Assembly (NCBI RefSeq): GCF_002865645.1
Contig: NW_020194693.1
Span: 1-64,000 of the forward strand
Reading direction: 5' to 3'
Origin: Hyaloscypha bicolor E
Lineage: Eukaryota > Ascomycota > Leotiomycetes > Helotiales > Hyaloscyphaceae
Length of the DNA stretch: 64,000 nt
The notes below the pieces were generated by a model, which saw only the letters and a program-made list of their open reading frames with translations, was not told the DNA's origin and searched no databases. Both the position numbers and the translations under genes were made by a program. Shown here one piece after another: positions 44,301 to 55,939 of this stretch. Positions within the stretch are counted from its first letter, which is position 1. Each line of letters begins with the position of its first letter.

Positions 44301-46133
44301 ACCAAATATATATTAAAAACTTTTATAAAAAAATATACTTTTATTAGAAATATAATTCTTTTAGAAAAAAAAATTTCTTAGAAGCTTTATTAATAAACTT
44401 TATTATAATAGCTCTTATAGAAGTACTATTAGAAGCTTCTATTAAATATAATAATTTATAATTTATAAATAAAATCCTATAAAATAATTATATATTACCG
44501 GATCTAAAAAAGCTATATATAATAGCCTAAACCGAAAATAATATCTAGATATTATAAAATAGCTTTCTTTTATATTATAAAAGACTCTATATTATAAAGA
44601 ATAAAATAATTCCCGAACTATTTTTATAAATTATTCTAATTTATAAAATATATAATAAATTTCTTTCTAGATATTCTAGATATATAAAGCTTTATTAATT
44701 ACTAAAAAAATAATATTACTAGCTATTTATAAATAAAAATATTAATTAATACTATAATAATAATTATATTTATAAGAAATTATATATATTTAGAAATAAG
44801 AAGCCTAGTTTATTTTATTTTCTTTTAGTTTCTAATTATTTCTAGTAATATATTATTATAAATTTTAAAAGCTATCTAGAAAATAAATTAGGCTATAATA
44901 TAATTATTATATTTATAGATTACTTGTCTAAATATCTAATTATAATTTCTATATAAGATATAATTATAGCTAAATAGCTAGTATTTCTGTTTTTATTTTA
45001 TATAATATATTAAATAAATATTCCAGAAATAATTATATTAGATCGGGAATTCTAATTTATATTTAATTTTTAAAATGAATTCTATATAAGAATTAATATA
45101 AAGCTTAAGGTTTTAATAGTTAATTATTTTTAAATAAATAAATAAACGGAAATTATTAATTAGTACTTTAATTAGAAATTATATTTATATATTAATTATT
45201 ATTAAAATAACTAGAATAAATAAGTTATTATAATTAATTATTTATAAGTATTTTTTTAATATAAAACTATTAGCTAGTTTCTATTTATAACTAAAAAGAA
45301 TTATAAGCCTTATATTTCTTTAGATTAGAACTTTCCTATTAAAGCTAACTTACCTAAAGAAAAGCTAAATAGAAATAAAGCTAAAGTATTAATAAATTAA
45401 TTATATAAATTATAATAAATTATTTAAGGCTATATAAAATAAATATAGAAATAATATATAATATAAGCTAATAAATATTACTATTTAATTAATTTTAAAG
45501 TCAGAAATAAAGTATAAATTACTATAAAGTACTAGAAATCTAATTATTTAAATTAGAAGCTAGAAAATTAAATAAAGAGCCTATTTAAGATTCTAGAATA
45601 ATATAGCTATTTATTTCTTTTAAAACTTCCGGAAATTATAAAGATATATCTAGTTTTCTATATAAAGAAGCTATAAAAAGACTTCTAGAATTCTTTACTA
45701 AATTAAATAAACCCGGAATTATTTTTATTAATATTAAAGAATAATAAATAAAAGTATAATATTAAATAAATTATTATAATTAAGCTAATAAGAAATAAAC
45801 TAAAGTATATAATTTAGTAAATTAGTTAAAATAAAGATCTAGTATAATATCTAGCTTTAGTACTAAATAATAGTTCTCTAGTTTTATAAAGTTTTTATAA
45901 TAATAATATTAATATATTAGAACTTTTATAAAATCTATAATATTAGCTAGACTATATAAAAAATAATATTTATCTAGAATTATATAGAAATAATAATAAA
46001 TTCTTCTAAATTATATAATATTTATATTCGAGATACTAGTTTTATTTTAGAAAAAGAAATAATATAAAATTAAATAAATTAATAGCTTTTATAAAGCTCG
46101 GAAATAAGCTTATTTCGAAAAAAGAAATAATAT
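38381..46133 (+). pseudogene. Gypsy-3 gag-pol (ruined)
   Basis: Translation through the stops gives VLFIKKINRDLYFYINF, IYIKLDIY, AFYNIAIDL and YLNNILIYLKK at 41,220-41,610 (gypsy RT; YLDD changed to YLNN). IAYFFLKLY lies near 42,080 (RNase H). IIIIFIDYLSKYLIIIS and ILDRE around 44,900-45,060 are integrase core. The RT wording (K-L-D-I-x-x-A-F-x-x-I-x-I) matches a gypsy lineage different from gypsy-1 and gypsy-2. No open frame of meaningful length remains. The 17-bp tandem array at 43,553 sits between RNase H and integrase. Confidence 0.7.
43548..43676. repeat. 17-bp tandem repeat, seven copies
   Basis: Seven head-to-tail copies of ATTAGAATTAATAAAAT starting at 43553, 43570, 43587, 43604, 43621, 43638 and 43655. 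One copy has ATGAAAT. It is nearly perfect although the surroundings are eroded, so the expansion is probably more recent than the RIP. It resembles the array at the window start in size and in the ATTAGAA core. Confidence 0.9.
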
Positions 46134-46406
46134 TATAATTCCTAAATATCCGGTATTTGAAATATTTTATTAGATACTAGATATTTCCTAGATATATATA
46201 ATATAATTATTTTACTAAAGAAGTATATTTAAAATATATTAGAAATATTTAAAAAACTAGTCTCTTTAGAACTAGTATATTATAGGATATATATACTTCT
46301 TTATAGCCTCTTATATTTTAGCTTTTTCTTTCTTAGCTTTAAATTATTTTTATAAATTATTTTTTATTTTATTTTCTAAGCCCTAAATACTATATTTATA
46401 ATAGTA
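46134..46406 (+). repeat. Gypsy-3 3' LTR (approximate ends)
   Basis: Partner of 38106-38380. Right border is placed where similarity stops after ATAATAGTA. Confidence 0.7.
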
Positions 46407-46981
46407 ATTAAAGAGTTTTAAAAATATATAAATTAAAAAAATAGTTTTTAAGAAAATAATTCTAGAACTAAAAAAAATTAGTTTTAAAAAATAATAAAAG
46501 TTAAATAATTAATTAATTAAATAAATAGCTAACTATTTATTAATTAGTAAAAGCTAAATATCTTTTTTATAAATTATTAAATACTTTTATAAAATTAATA
46601 AATAGTTTCTTTCTTTAATATAAAATAAACTAAATTTATTTTAAGCTATTAAATACTTTTAAAACTAATTTAAAATCTTTTCTAATTTATATATATAACC
46701 TAATTAATATTAGTTTACTAGTAATATATAGTATTATTATATAATATATATAAAATATTTAATATATAAAATTAGTAAAATAATTAATATTTAGAAGTAA
46801 GAATTATAGTATTATAATATTAATATATAATTCCTAAATCTGCTAAGCCTAATAGAATCTAGTTTACTAGTCAAGTTACTTATTAGATATAAGGTTATAT
46901 AACTATATCCCGTATCTCGTATCCCGTTTCCCGAATCTTGTAACTATATATATAACTCCCGAAAGAATAGCTATCCTAATA
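46407..46981 (-). mobile_element. Truncated copia copy, minus strand (5' LTR plus start of the interior)
   Basis: 46708-46981 is the reverse complement of the copia LTR at 271-569, including ATCCCGTATC-type repeats. 46407-46707 continues as the reverse complement of the copia interior at about 570-870. So this is not a solo LTR but the 5' end of a second copy, cut off at 46407 by gypsy-3. It is as strongly mutated as the first copy. Confidence 0.8.
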
Positions 46982-47056
46982 TTAAATTTAATATTATAAT
47001 TTCATAACTCACTAATTAATTTCATTATCTTTTTACTTACTAATAAATACCTCATA
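46982..47056 (+). repeat. Truncated gypsy-2-family LTR end
   Basis: About 75 bp matching the last part of the solo LTR at 15490-15787 (ends ATACCTCATA). The rest of the LTR is missing where the copia copy begins. It is the last recognisable transposon sequence before the gene-rich region. Confidence 0.8.
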
Positions 47057-47113
47057 TAATATTTGTAGTTTTTTTTTATTGAATTTTTTATATATTAAAT
47101 GCTATATTATAAA
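47057..47113. other. AT-rich junction between repeat block and TSC2
   Basis: Only 57 bp separate the transposon remnant from the TSC2 stop codon. It is almost pure A/T and must contain the TSC2 3' UTR start or polyadenylation region, or this lies within the transposon DNA. Confidence 0.6.
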
Positions 47114-50100
47114 TTATGCCCACCTCGAAAAATCAAGGCTGTCTATAAGACTTTCTTTACTAGGGCTCGGCCCGACCTCCGTGTCAGCCATTGAAAGGAC
47201 AGAGGACCGCTGAGAAGTCGTCTCTGTCGCATTCGAGAGGAAATTTGCAACCGAGGATCTCCTCAGGCTGTTGAGACTATCCCGCACATTTCTTGCGTCA
47301 GTTGATGCGCCGTTCGAAGTCCCAGGAGGTGAGGTTGGTGTCGAACTTGGGTGTTTTGGTCCATATCGGTCTCGAATACGGTTGATTTCCCGCAATCTGT
47401 TTCGCCACGACGAAACATGCTCCCCCCCTTCCCTGTTTGCCCATACTTGCGAGAACACAGATGCATTGAGCGCGAGCAAACGGATAAACCCGGGCAGTGC
47501 AGTCAGGCTCATGATTTTCGTCTCGGCGGCAGGTGAGATCTCCGGAAAGCCAGGTTTGCTCATAACATGCACCTTATAAAACGCATTCCTTGCATGTGCT
47601 TTGGACCTGAAGCGTGAGGCAACAAAAGATTCCCGCGACTCCGGTGTGATCACGATATTGACATAGTTGAAGTCCGAAGGGAATGTATCAAATCGAAATT
47701 GTTTGCCGGAATTATTGAAGATGATGTTCACAAAATCATTGCCAATGTGTCGTTTCTTATTGATGCATTGAGGATCCTGGTCAAGGTTTGTTGGCATCTG
47801 AGTAGTAACATGGAAAACGATCTCCGTGACCCTGTCGCGCCAACAGAATGTATACTCGCCGTCTGAGTCGGATTGACGGTCCAAGCCCTGAGTGTTGAAT
47901 CTGGCACCTTTCAATTTGGTGAGAGTACCCAAGCCGGACAGAAATTCCGTGTAATCGCTGCTTCCTTGTATGTTTGATAGAATCTCGACTTCCCCAGTCT
48001 GATTTTCGCCAATGTAGATCACGCCGACTTTATGGCCATCAACGGTGAAACTGCGGTTGAACTGTTTGATGACTCGTTCCATGAAATCATCTTCTGGAAG
48101 GGGAATCGGACGCAGTGATTCACCGAACTGAGGAACCGAGGCAGTTAATTGTAGTAAAAGGTGGCTTGGTAGTTTCACGTTGTCATCTGAGTGCCGCCCA
48201 TCCTTCATAGCATCGGTCATGACTTGTTCCTGGTGGGCAGGTGGCCGTGTGAATCTCTCCTGGATAACGTAGGAGGAAGTTCCCGAGGGCTGGCGCTTCG
48301 TGATTTGAGCCCAGTCTCCTCGTGTCGCTTGCTGGACGGTTATCAGACTGTTTCCAACGATCCACCGCTTCTGTTTGATCTCTCCAAATGTGCCTTCATT
48401 AAAAGCAGGATCGGGACTGGACTCGTCGACATCAGCATAAGCCACCCTCTGCATGAAATCCAGAGCGACCTGCGCTTGCTCGTCGATCTTCTCTTTGCCG
48501 TTCAGATCAGTTGAGACCAAATTCTTAGTGATCCAGCTAACTTGACCGGCACGATCCGCGAGTTTCAGCGACAGAAACCAGAATATAATGACATGATAGG
48601 CCAAGGCATACACATACTGCGGAAGGTCATCAGATGTGTTGGGCCGAAGATTGCTCTCCGCAAGACCGTTGTCCGCAGGCGTGCGTGAGCCTTCGACAGA
48701 GGTAATCGAGCTTTTTGGATTCGGAAGGCTGTTGCGATTCGGGCCTTCTTTGACCTGCTGGTCGCGCACATATTGGAGGTAGCGGAAGCAGATGGCGAAG
48801 ACTATCCGATACTCATCTTCCCTGAAGTTCACGTAGAGATTTGGTAGTCTAGCAAGGCATGCCAGAAATTCTAGAATGTGAATTGCGACGTGACTTTGAG
48901 TGATGATCTGTGACATCTTTTGAAGTATGGTCACAAGCGCCTTGCCAGTTGATCCCGGGAGCTCATGACAGCATATTGAGAGGGCATGAATGCAACACTT
49001 GGAAGTTCGTTCTCCAACCCCGTGCAGAAACGTTCTTACAATCTCGTCCTGGTCGACTTTATTGAAATGCTGGTGGTAGCCCATAACCATGGTCAGGACC
49101 TGATAGAGGCATATCGCAACATCAGCCTTGCGCAATCCCGAAGACATTGGAGGCTCCTGGAAACTGCTGTTCTTGATCTGATCGCACAACAACTCCCTCA
49201 ACAACTTGACCTGTGAAAGAGCGCTGGCAAACAGGGCTTGATTAGTAAGTTGAGAAGGAAGATGCACAAGCATGTAGCTGTACACCTCCCAATCACAACC
49301 GTTCTGGAAGAGTCCAATTACAGCATCCAGATACTGACCAACAGGTAGAGCAGTCTTATTGATTAGACCTGCAACAAATAACAGTTGAGTTTCGGTCTCG
49401 GGTCCACCGTCTTCCTTTATACAGTCAGCCTGGCCCTCCTCGCACTCTTCCATCTCGGTCACGGAAGTCAGCATCGGACTGGCTTTATCAGCAGGCTCCT
49501 CCGGCAGTGGGTTCGGGTCGGGCCACATCCACATCTGGTGGTTCCGTTGCAGCGTTCGGTTCATAGCACTGCCGGTCCGAACCGGTTGTTTATTCTGAGA
49601 TTGACCTTGGCCGAACGAAACACTCCGTGATATGCGAGAACTGCCTAAGTCTTCAACACGAGTAGACCGGTGCTGCTGGGCGGCTTCGTCGGCTGCTTGT
49701 TTTCGTGCTAGAGAAGCTGGGGTTCTGTACAGAGAGGCTGCAAGCCCTTCACATTCAATGAAAGGTGTCAGGAAGATCCGATTCGCCCAATCAGCTCGCA
49801 ATCGAAGAAGCATCCTCATAGCTGAAATCCGAGCATCGGTCTCACATACATGAGATTTCGCAATCCACAGGATTTCATCAAAGACCTTTAAAGCTTTACG
49901 ACTAGACTTATCCATGGCTCTCATGAAGATTTGAATAAGGCCTCTTGTAACGACGTTTGATGCAGTCTGGACTAGACTGTTGGAAACCGAGGTTGGTCGG
50001 CCTGCGGTCAACATACCCTGCCGAGACCCGGGCGGTGATCCAAGAGGTGACTGAAGGCGGTCACTCGCAATGCTTCCACGAAGAGCATTCATAATGTCGA

Positions 50101-52068
50101 TGAATAATGACTCATCCGCAATTTCGGCAACGGTTGTAGCAAACGCAACGACCTCTTGCAGGACTGGGATGTCCTTCTCGTCACTGATGTCATCCAGAAC
50201 TGACGTGACGAAAATTTGGATGGTGTCAGCGTCGTCATGTCCATCCATCATTTCAATGACTGCCCAAACTTCAGTAACTGCATGGAGCGCATGCAATCGA
50301 ATATGAGTAGGCTGAGAGCGGTCGACAAAGAATGCAGCCAGAATCACCTTGGTGTTGTCCTTCCATTCCAAATCCGATGGATAGCAGTAACGATATTCCA
50401 TGTAATAGTCAATCACCCATTTGGCACACGACTCGGGTAGATGTGGATGAACTGCGACGAAAAACTTGATACAGTCCTCCCGTTGGAAGAAGTCGCCATC
50501 AGAAAACTTGGTGAGCAGTTCCTCTATTCGGAGAATGAGAGTGTTGAGAGTTTCTGTCACATTGGCGAGAATCTGATCACTCGTATTCTCCTTGGCTAAG
50601 AGGCTTGATATCCCGGATCTACTTGTAATTTGGTGACCATCGGCGGTTTCCAACACGCGCTGCGAGCAGCTGATGACGACAGCAAACATCTTGGACCAAT
50701 CCTCCTCCATCACATTTTGCTTGATCTTCTGACCTCCATCATTGAAAAGGGATAAAATGAGACGAAGTACGTCGTTCTCCACCTTCATCCTTACGCGCTC
50801 AACAGCAACAACGTTTCCAAGAGCCGCGATTAGGAGAGTGAAGGGAACCAGAGGATATCCATCCTGGCCGTCCTTGGAGAACAACTTTTCCAGTACCGAC
50901 AGAGCCCCGCGAATTTCACGAATGGCTTGCTTTCCACTTGCTGCAACAACAGAAGGATCGCGAAGGATGTCCAGAAGAATTCTCACGGTTGTCTGGCCGT
51001 TGTGAGACTTGCAGAGATTGCTAATTGACCGCCAAGCATCTGGCTGAACTTTGTCAATGAGGCAGTGTATAGAGCAAAGGACCTTGACACAGCCCAACAA
51101 CTTGCTGTTGGGAATATCCCCATAGGTGACGATGGCATCGATCAAGTTGACACACGCGCTCAAGTCGGTCGCTTGGGGCGTGTTGACACATATATCGAGG
51201 ATTACGTCAATAAGATCACCAGTTGTCTCCCCGCTAGAGATATTGAAGTTGAATTTGATAACATCTACAATGAAGGCGAAAAGCCGGGATAGATTGGTTT
51301 CCTCGCCCAGGGGGGCCTTGCTTTTTGTTGCTTTGTTCTGACGTCTCGCAGCCGATGTAATGGCGAAGTTCTCTCGGAGCCATGAGGTCAACAGGGGCAA
51401 GGTATCGTAGTGGAAACCTGAAAGGTCCTTCCCGTGCTTTGCTAACTCGACCAACGAAGCAAGTTGCAGATGGAAGTCTTCAGGATTCGCCGGAGCTGTG
51501 AGGACACGAAAGTACGCAAATCGCTCAGGATCTGTCGAAGTCGACTGCTGAACGCAAGCAGTCAACAACTCAAACCCTGCTGTTCGGCCTTCTCTTGGGT
51601 TTGTTCGATCGATGAGGTCCTTTGCTTGCTTGAATATGCTGGTGACCTGCCTTTCTGTTAGCTCCTAATCTAATCTTGCCTTCGCGCACTTACACCACTC
51701 AAAGGGTAGTCTTGTACAGCAAGACGAAGAGACTCTGCAGCAGAAAGGCGACTTGCAAGAGGTCTCTCCGGCTTCAGCTGTTCGTATAGGTGTTCGTAGT
51801 TTGGAGGCCCGCCGTAGATTGCCGGCTGCAAAGTATGGGCGCCATTGGGATGCTGTGCAACCGCAGCTGGCGATTGAGGATTCGGGCCCCGCGAAGACTT
51901 GCTTCCAGTCAAGCTCTTAAAGACACTGGCAAAGCCACTTGTGGATTTGGATTCGGGGGTTTGGGTGGTGTCTCCGACGGCTGGAGACATAGAAGATCGA
52001 GTCTCCGGTTCTGGGGCTGGTGGAGGTGCTGTGTCCCCGAATAATAGGCAATCAGCGAGGGGATCCAT
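47114..52068 (-). CDS. TSC2: TSC2 (tuberin) homologue, GTPase-activating protein
   Basis: Two exons (52068-51694, 51646-47114) joined by a 47-nt intron encode about 1,635 residues. The chosen start is MDPLADCLLFGD at 52068; an in-frame Met at 52248 lies in a low-complexity CT-rich leader. The long N-terminal and central part is helical-repeat tuberin sequence. The C-terminal Rap/Ran-GAP domain (about residues 1280-1500) shows VGVIYIGENQTGE, FVNIIFNNSG, NYVNIVITPESRE and KKRHIGNDF. The last contains the catalytic Asn (Asn thumb) of this GAP family. Known role: with TSC1 it inactivates the small GTPase Rheb and so restrains TORC1. The tail is Ser/Thr/Arg-rich (RRSSVANFL), a likely phosphorylation area. 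The ORF is clean although transposon DNA starts 57 bp past the stop. Confidence 0.93.
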
Positions 52069-52783
52069 GCTTGCAAATGATGACTGGAGGAAGGGGGGGG
52101 GGGCTTTGTGGTGGGGAAATGAATGGGAGAGGGGTGGGAAGAGAGTGGTCTTGCGAGCACTTGACGCTGACAATCGAGGAAGCAAAAAAACTGCGTGAAA
52201 TGCATCGCCCATTCGCTTTGGAGAGGGAGCAGCCGTCCTCAGACTCACTTCGAATTATGTACACTCATGGATGCGCGTAGGAGGGGTCTCAGGACGCTCG
52301 CAGCTCATAGCAGGTCTTGAGGGGAAAGATAAGGCTGGAAGCCAGGCGGTAGGATTACGATGCCCAAAAGTCTCTTGATTCCATGAAGACAACTTGGCTT
52401 GTCGGTGCATAGACTGGTCTTTTGAAGCGTTTGGCTGGTGATATGCGTGATACAGGCGATGGTGAGGGCATGGGAGGGAGGAGGAGACAGTACCAGTTGA
52501 ATCGCGGTTAAAACAGAGTTGTCGATGATCCAGACCTGTCAGATCCATGCACGCGGCCGCGGGCCGACCATTTCTCCACAATCCAATGAAAAGCCAAAGC
52601 CAACATGTGCATCTATTCGGTCCTACTAACGACAAGTCTACAACCCTGTTCTTCTACCTATTCTCCTCGCTTCTCCTTTCCACTGTTATGCAGGGAAGAG
52701 GGATCTGCCAAGGCGTGTTTGTAAATAAAATTGTATTGCATGTGTTCCAAAGCACCCTTGCTCAGATGCTCTCTTATGTCTGT
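52069..52783. other. TSC2 promoter and leader region
   Basis: The 715-bp gap between the TSC2 start and the THI20 stop. On the minus strand just upstream of TSC2 it is C/T-rich, with a run of about 11-12 C (G run at 52,093-52,104 on the plus strand), a common feature of fungal promoters. No further gene is supported. Confidence 0.55.
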
Positions 52784-55031
52784 CTACGACCCACCAGATC
52801 TACCTGGCACGATACCCATGCTCCAGAGGCCGGTCTCTAGCTTTGTTGCGTGGATGAAGATCTTTACTGATTCTCCTATGCGGCTCGGCGACTGGAAGGG
52901 GGCAGATTTTTCAATCAGTTCTTTGCACGTGTTAAATTTGGTGGACATTGGAGAGGGTTGCTCATTCTCACCAGACCCTACCCTCACAGCATCCACGTAC
53001 TCGTCGGCCACATAAGCCTCGATCCACTTCCAGTATGGGTTGCCGTCTCGTTTTGTTTTGGGATCGGAATGGAGTCGTTTTGCAATGGTGTAATATCCAA
53101 CCAAACAGGGAGCAAGTGCAATTTGAAGTGCAAAAAAGTCTTCCGATTGCCCAATGTCAAGGACATACCTACTTTAGTCAGTCCAGATTCTCCCTGTACG
53201 TTAGCATCGGTCTACCTTGTGTATGCAGTGCAGGCTAGAGTTCTTGGTTAGCCCCGATTGTATTTTATAAGCACAAACATACCCTGGCTCTCCTCGGAAG
53301 CTTCCATCTCTGCCTTTGTGATCCCAAATCCTTTGCAGTAGTCGACATGCAGGGCCATCTCGTGATGGATGTGTTCCACCATTTTCGCCGCCTATTAAGA
53401 TGTTCAGCCACTCATGCTGGGTTTTTATCCAGTCAGAGCTTACTTCTGCAATGGTTTCTATAGCCTTTGACTTGTAAGCTGCCAGAGCATTTGCTCTTGC
53501 AAATTGAACCTGTCAAAGTCAGCATGGCGAATTTTTTCAGATAGAACTCTTCAAACCAGGAAAAGGTAGTCTTGTATTAAATAATACTTGAAGCGCTCAA
53601 CGGGCAGAGTGCCGTCAGCAAGGCCAGAGACAAACTCATGTTCGGTATGATCACGCCAAGGTTTTTGGACGTCGGGCCGCTCTAGGACGTACTCGATAAA
53701 TCGACCCCTGCCGGCAAAGTGTTATCATGAAGCCGCGGAAATCTGCCATGAGTCTGACTTACGGGGTAAACGGCAGAGTGTAGGTGGAGTGGAAATGATT
53801 GATGGGTCCGTTGCCATGACCGAGGTCGGTCGAAGTCTTGATCCCGGCTTCCACGTACCTACAAGCACGCTTCACCGCTCGGACGACATCCAGTCCGTTT
53901 GCGAGATTCGATGCTATGGCGGCTGAAACGGTCAGATTGTAGGTTTTCCTTAACTCCAACACATGATTGACTTACAGGCCAACGAGCATCCAGTCCCATG
54001 CGTGTTCTTGGAGTTTTGGTAAGCAGACTCTATTCTTGTAATGACACCTTCTCCATACAATATATCGACCATGAGCACTCTATCGGCAGCTATGTTGGTC
54101 ACATCGCCATCTCTAGTTAATGGAAGGTGGCCCCCTTTTAGTAGGACAAACTTGGGGCCGAGAGAGTGTACAGCCTTAGCTACCCTGATCAGATCGTTGA
54201 CGTTTCGAGGCGCCTCAGCAGATAAGCCGGCATCAGAAAGCAGAAGCAGCGCTTCAGGAACATTTGGTGTGAGGACCGTGGTATGTGGGAGGAGGTCCTC
54301 TCTTAACTCGCGGATTGCTTCTATGGGTAACAATCGGGAACCACTTGTTGATACCATCACCTATCCTCATCAGAAAAAACCTTCATCAGAAGAATCTCGA
54401 GATCGATTGAGCCATACAGGATCAACGACAGTCAGCTTCACGTGATGTTCCTGCAAAGCCCTTGCCACAACTCTGATGGTCTCGGCTGAGGCCAGCATTC
54501 CTACATCAGTTAGAAAGATCAAAATGGGCTCTGAAAGAGCACAACGGAGGGCTGCAGAGTTACCTGTTTTGACAACGTCAACACCAATATCGCTAATGCA
54601 CTGCGCGGCGAATTAGCTCAACAGATCGAAAATGGCCTGCAGGATCCGAGTACTGGGAAACCGTCCAGAAGACAAGGATAATGGAGGAGTTTGAACCGCC
54701 AGAGAGGCTCTCTGCTCGAGAGGGGAAATAGCAATAAATTCCGAGAATAAGCCTTACTGCATCGATCAATTTTCGAATAAAAGGTGGCGGAGTGTAGTGT
54801 ATATCTACTACGCCGAGGGTGTTCTGGGCAGTCAGGGCCGTCGTAGCAGTCATAGCATAGCATCCATGAGCCCCGATCACTTTTTGATCTGCCTCGAGAC
54901 CCCTGCAAATCAGAATATGCAGGTCAGCTCTTCAGACTTTGAGGAGTATATCTGAATATGATCCCAGAGAGAACTCACGCTCCACCAGAGCTATCCGAGC
55001 CAGCGATTACGAGGACGCGCCCCTGTGCCAT
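52784..55031 (-). CDS. THI20: Thi20-type hydroxymethylpyrimidine phosphate kinase with TenA domain
   Basis: Eleven exons give 530 residues: 55031-54979, 54902-54758, 54600-54564, 54500-54418, 54360-53976, 53922-53763, 53707-53557, 53509-53444, 53391-53283, 53234-53216, 53168-52784. All junctions are GT-AG and in phase. The N-terminal kinase half (about 1-270) shows MAQGRVLVIAGSDSSGGAG, LTAQNTLGV, DPVMVSTSG, LLKGGH and THGTGCSLASAIASNLANG (substrate- and anion-binding loops of the ThiD family). The C-terminal TenA/THI-4 half (about 300-530) shows YLIQDYLFL, EHIHHEMALHVDYC and AYVADEYVDAV. Role: phosphorylates HMP and HMP-P for thiamine synthesis; the TenA part salvages degraded thiamine (thiaminase II type). 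Same fusion as yeast Thi20. Exon 10 is only 19 nt. The 157-nt intron 2 is the longest. Confidence 0.92.
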
Positions 55032-55939
55032 CTTAAAGTCGAGAGCAAGATGGGTCAAAGAGGACGCTCGGATTTGGGTCGGATGTTTGTTGGACTTTAT
55101 TAGTAAGCCGAAGAGTGGAGCAGTGGAGCAGCAACGCCACAGGGCTTAAGCAGGTAGGGATAGCTGCAACTTTTGTTGCAACAAGGAAGCAGTACCCGAA
55201 AAATGGAAGTGAGCATAACTTTTCTTGAAGTCTCAAAGGCCAAGCTTTCAAAAGATCCATCACGAAATACTACGCCATTTTGCCGAATGAAAGTGATGAA
55301 GGCTAGTCACTTGAGCCCGGAGGCTTGTTTGTTCCCAATAGCTTCGATGCCGAGGCAAGAGCCTCAGCCTTTGGTAATGGCTCGAGTTTTCAACTCGACA
55401 ATGTTTTGGTTATGCTCCTCGAAATTAAAATTGAGAGCTACGAGCGAAACGTCGTTCTGTCCCAGCCCCTTCCGTCTCATTTAGAAGGTTACCGAAGAAC
55501 CGATAGCCAATGTCTGCTTGGAGAGGATTTGCCTTGATGAAGATTGGAGTCTGCTGGAGGAATAGGTAAAGTGAAACAGTCCAGTGCCGTGAGCTGGCAT
55601 AGCGGATCAAAGGGGCCTGGAGGAGCCTTTCGGCGGGTGCCTCAACATCACAACAAGTAAAGAGATACCCAGGGACGCTGCCAAACCGGAAATCACACCT
55701 GATATTCTGAAAAGTGTGCTAAATAGCAGTAGCAAGGTAGCCCAAATCTAGATGCTGGTATCTTTGCGGCCGATAGACAGCGTAGAAAAGAGTTCTACCG
55801 CTTTTGGTTTCGCTATCACTCGCTCATGGATTAAACCCGAAACTTGCCTCTCAGGCTGATACCTTTGAGACCGTTTTCGTCATTAGCCTCTTCCCCTTGG
55901 ATTCTCTACCCGGATCACCTGTCGTAGCATCATCCATTT
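55032..55939. other. Intergenic region between THI20 and CSE1
   Basis: 908 bp of normal composition that contains the THI20 promoter and the CSE1 3' UTR. Several short frames exist on both strands but none has codon usage or motifs of a gene. I saw no thiamine riboswitch signature, although I could not fold the RNA. Confidence 0.5.

Larger units (their letters stand above)
38106..46406 (+). mobile_element. Gypsy-3: heavily RIP-degraded Ty3/gypsy chromovirus
   Basis: Two similar terminal repeats (about 38106-38380 and 46134-46406) share CAGATACTAGATATTTCC-type sequence and the segment AAGCCCTAAATAx. They enclose about 7.7 kb with plus-strand pol remnants: RT (about 41,220-41,610), RNase H (about 41,990-42,180), integrase (about 44,850-45,250) and a barely readable chromodomain-like tail (about 45,710-45,900). 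Exact ends and a target duplication could not be fixed, perhaps because RIP has blurred them. It is the most decayed of the three gypsy elements. Confidence 0.75.

Noticed and set aside
46708..46981. Solo copia LTR
   Set aside because: The adjoining 300 bp match the copia interior, so it is a truncated element, not a solo LTR.
52069..52248. In-frame upstream extension of TSC2 to the Met at 52248
   Set aside because: The added 60 residues are Ser/Pro/His-rich translations of a C/T-rich promoter; MDPLADCLLFGD at 52068 is the more natural start.
55173..55610. Several overlapping frames in the THI20-CSE1 gap
   Set aside because: Short, on both strands, mutually overlapping and without family features.
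55032..55939. TPP riboswitch upstream of THI20
   Set aside because: Fungal thiamine riboswitches are known from other thiamine genes. I saw no matching conserved core here, although a covariance-model search would be needed to exclude it.
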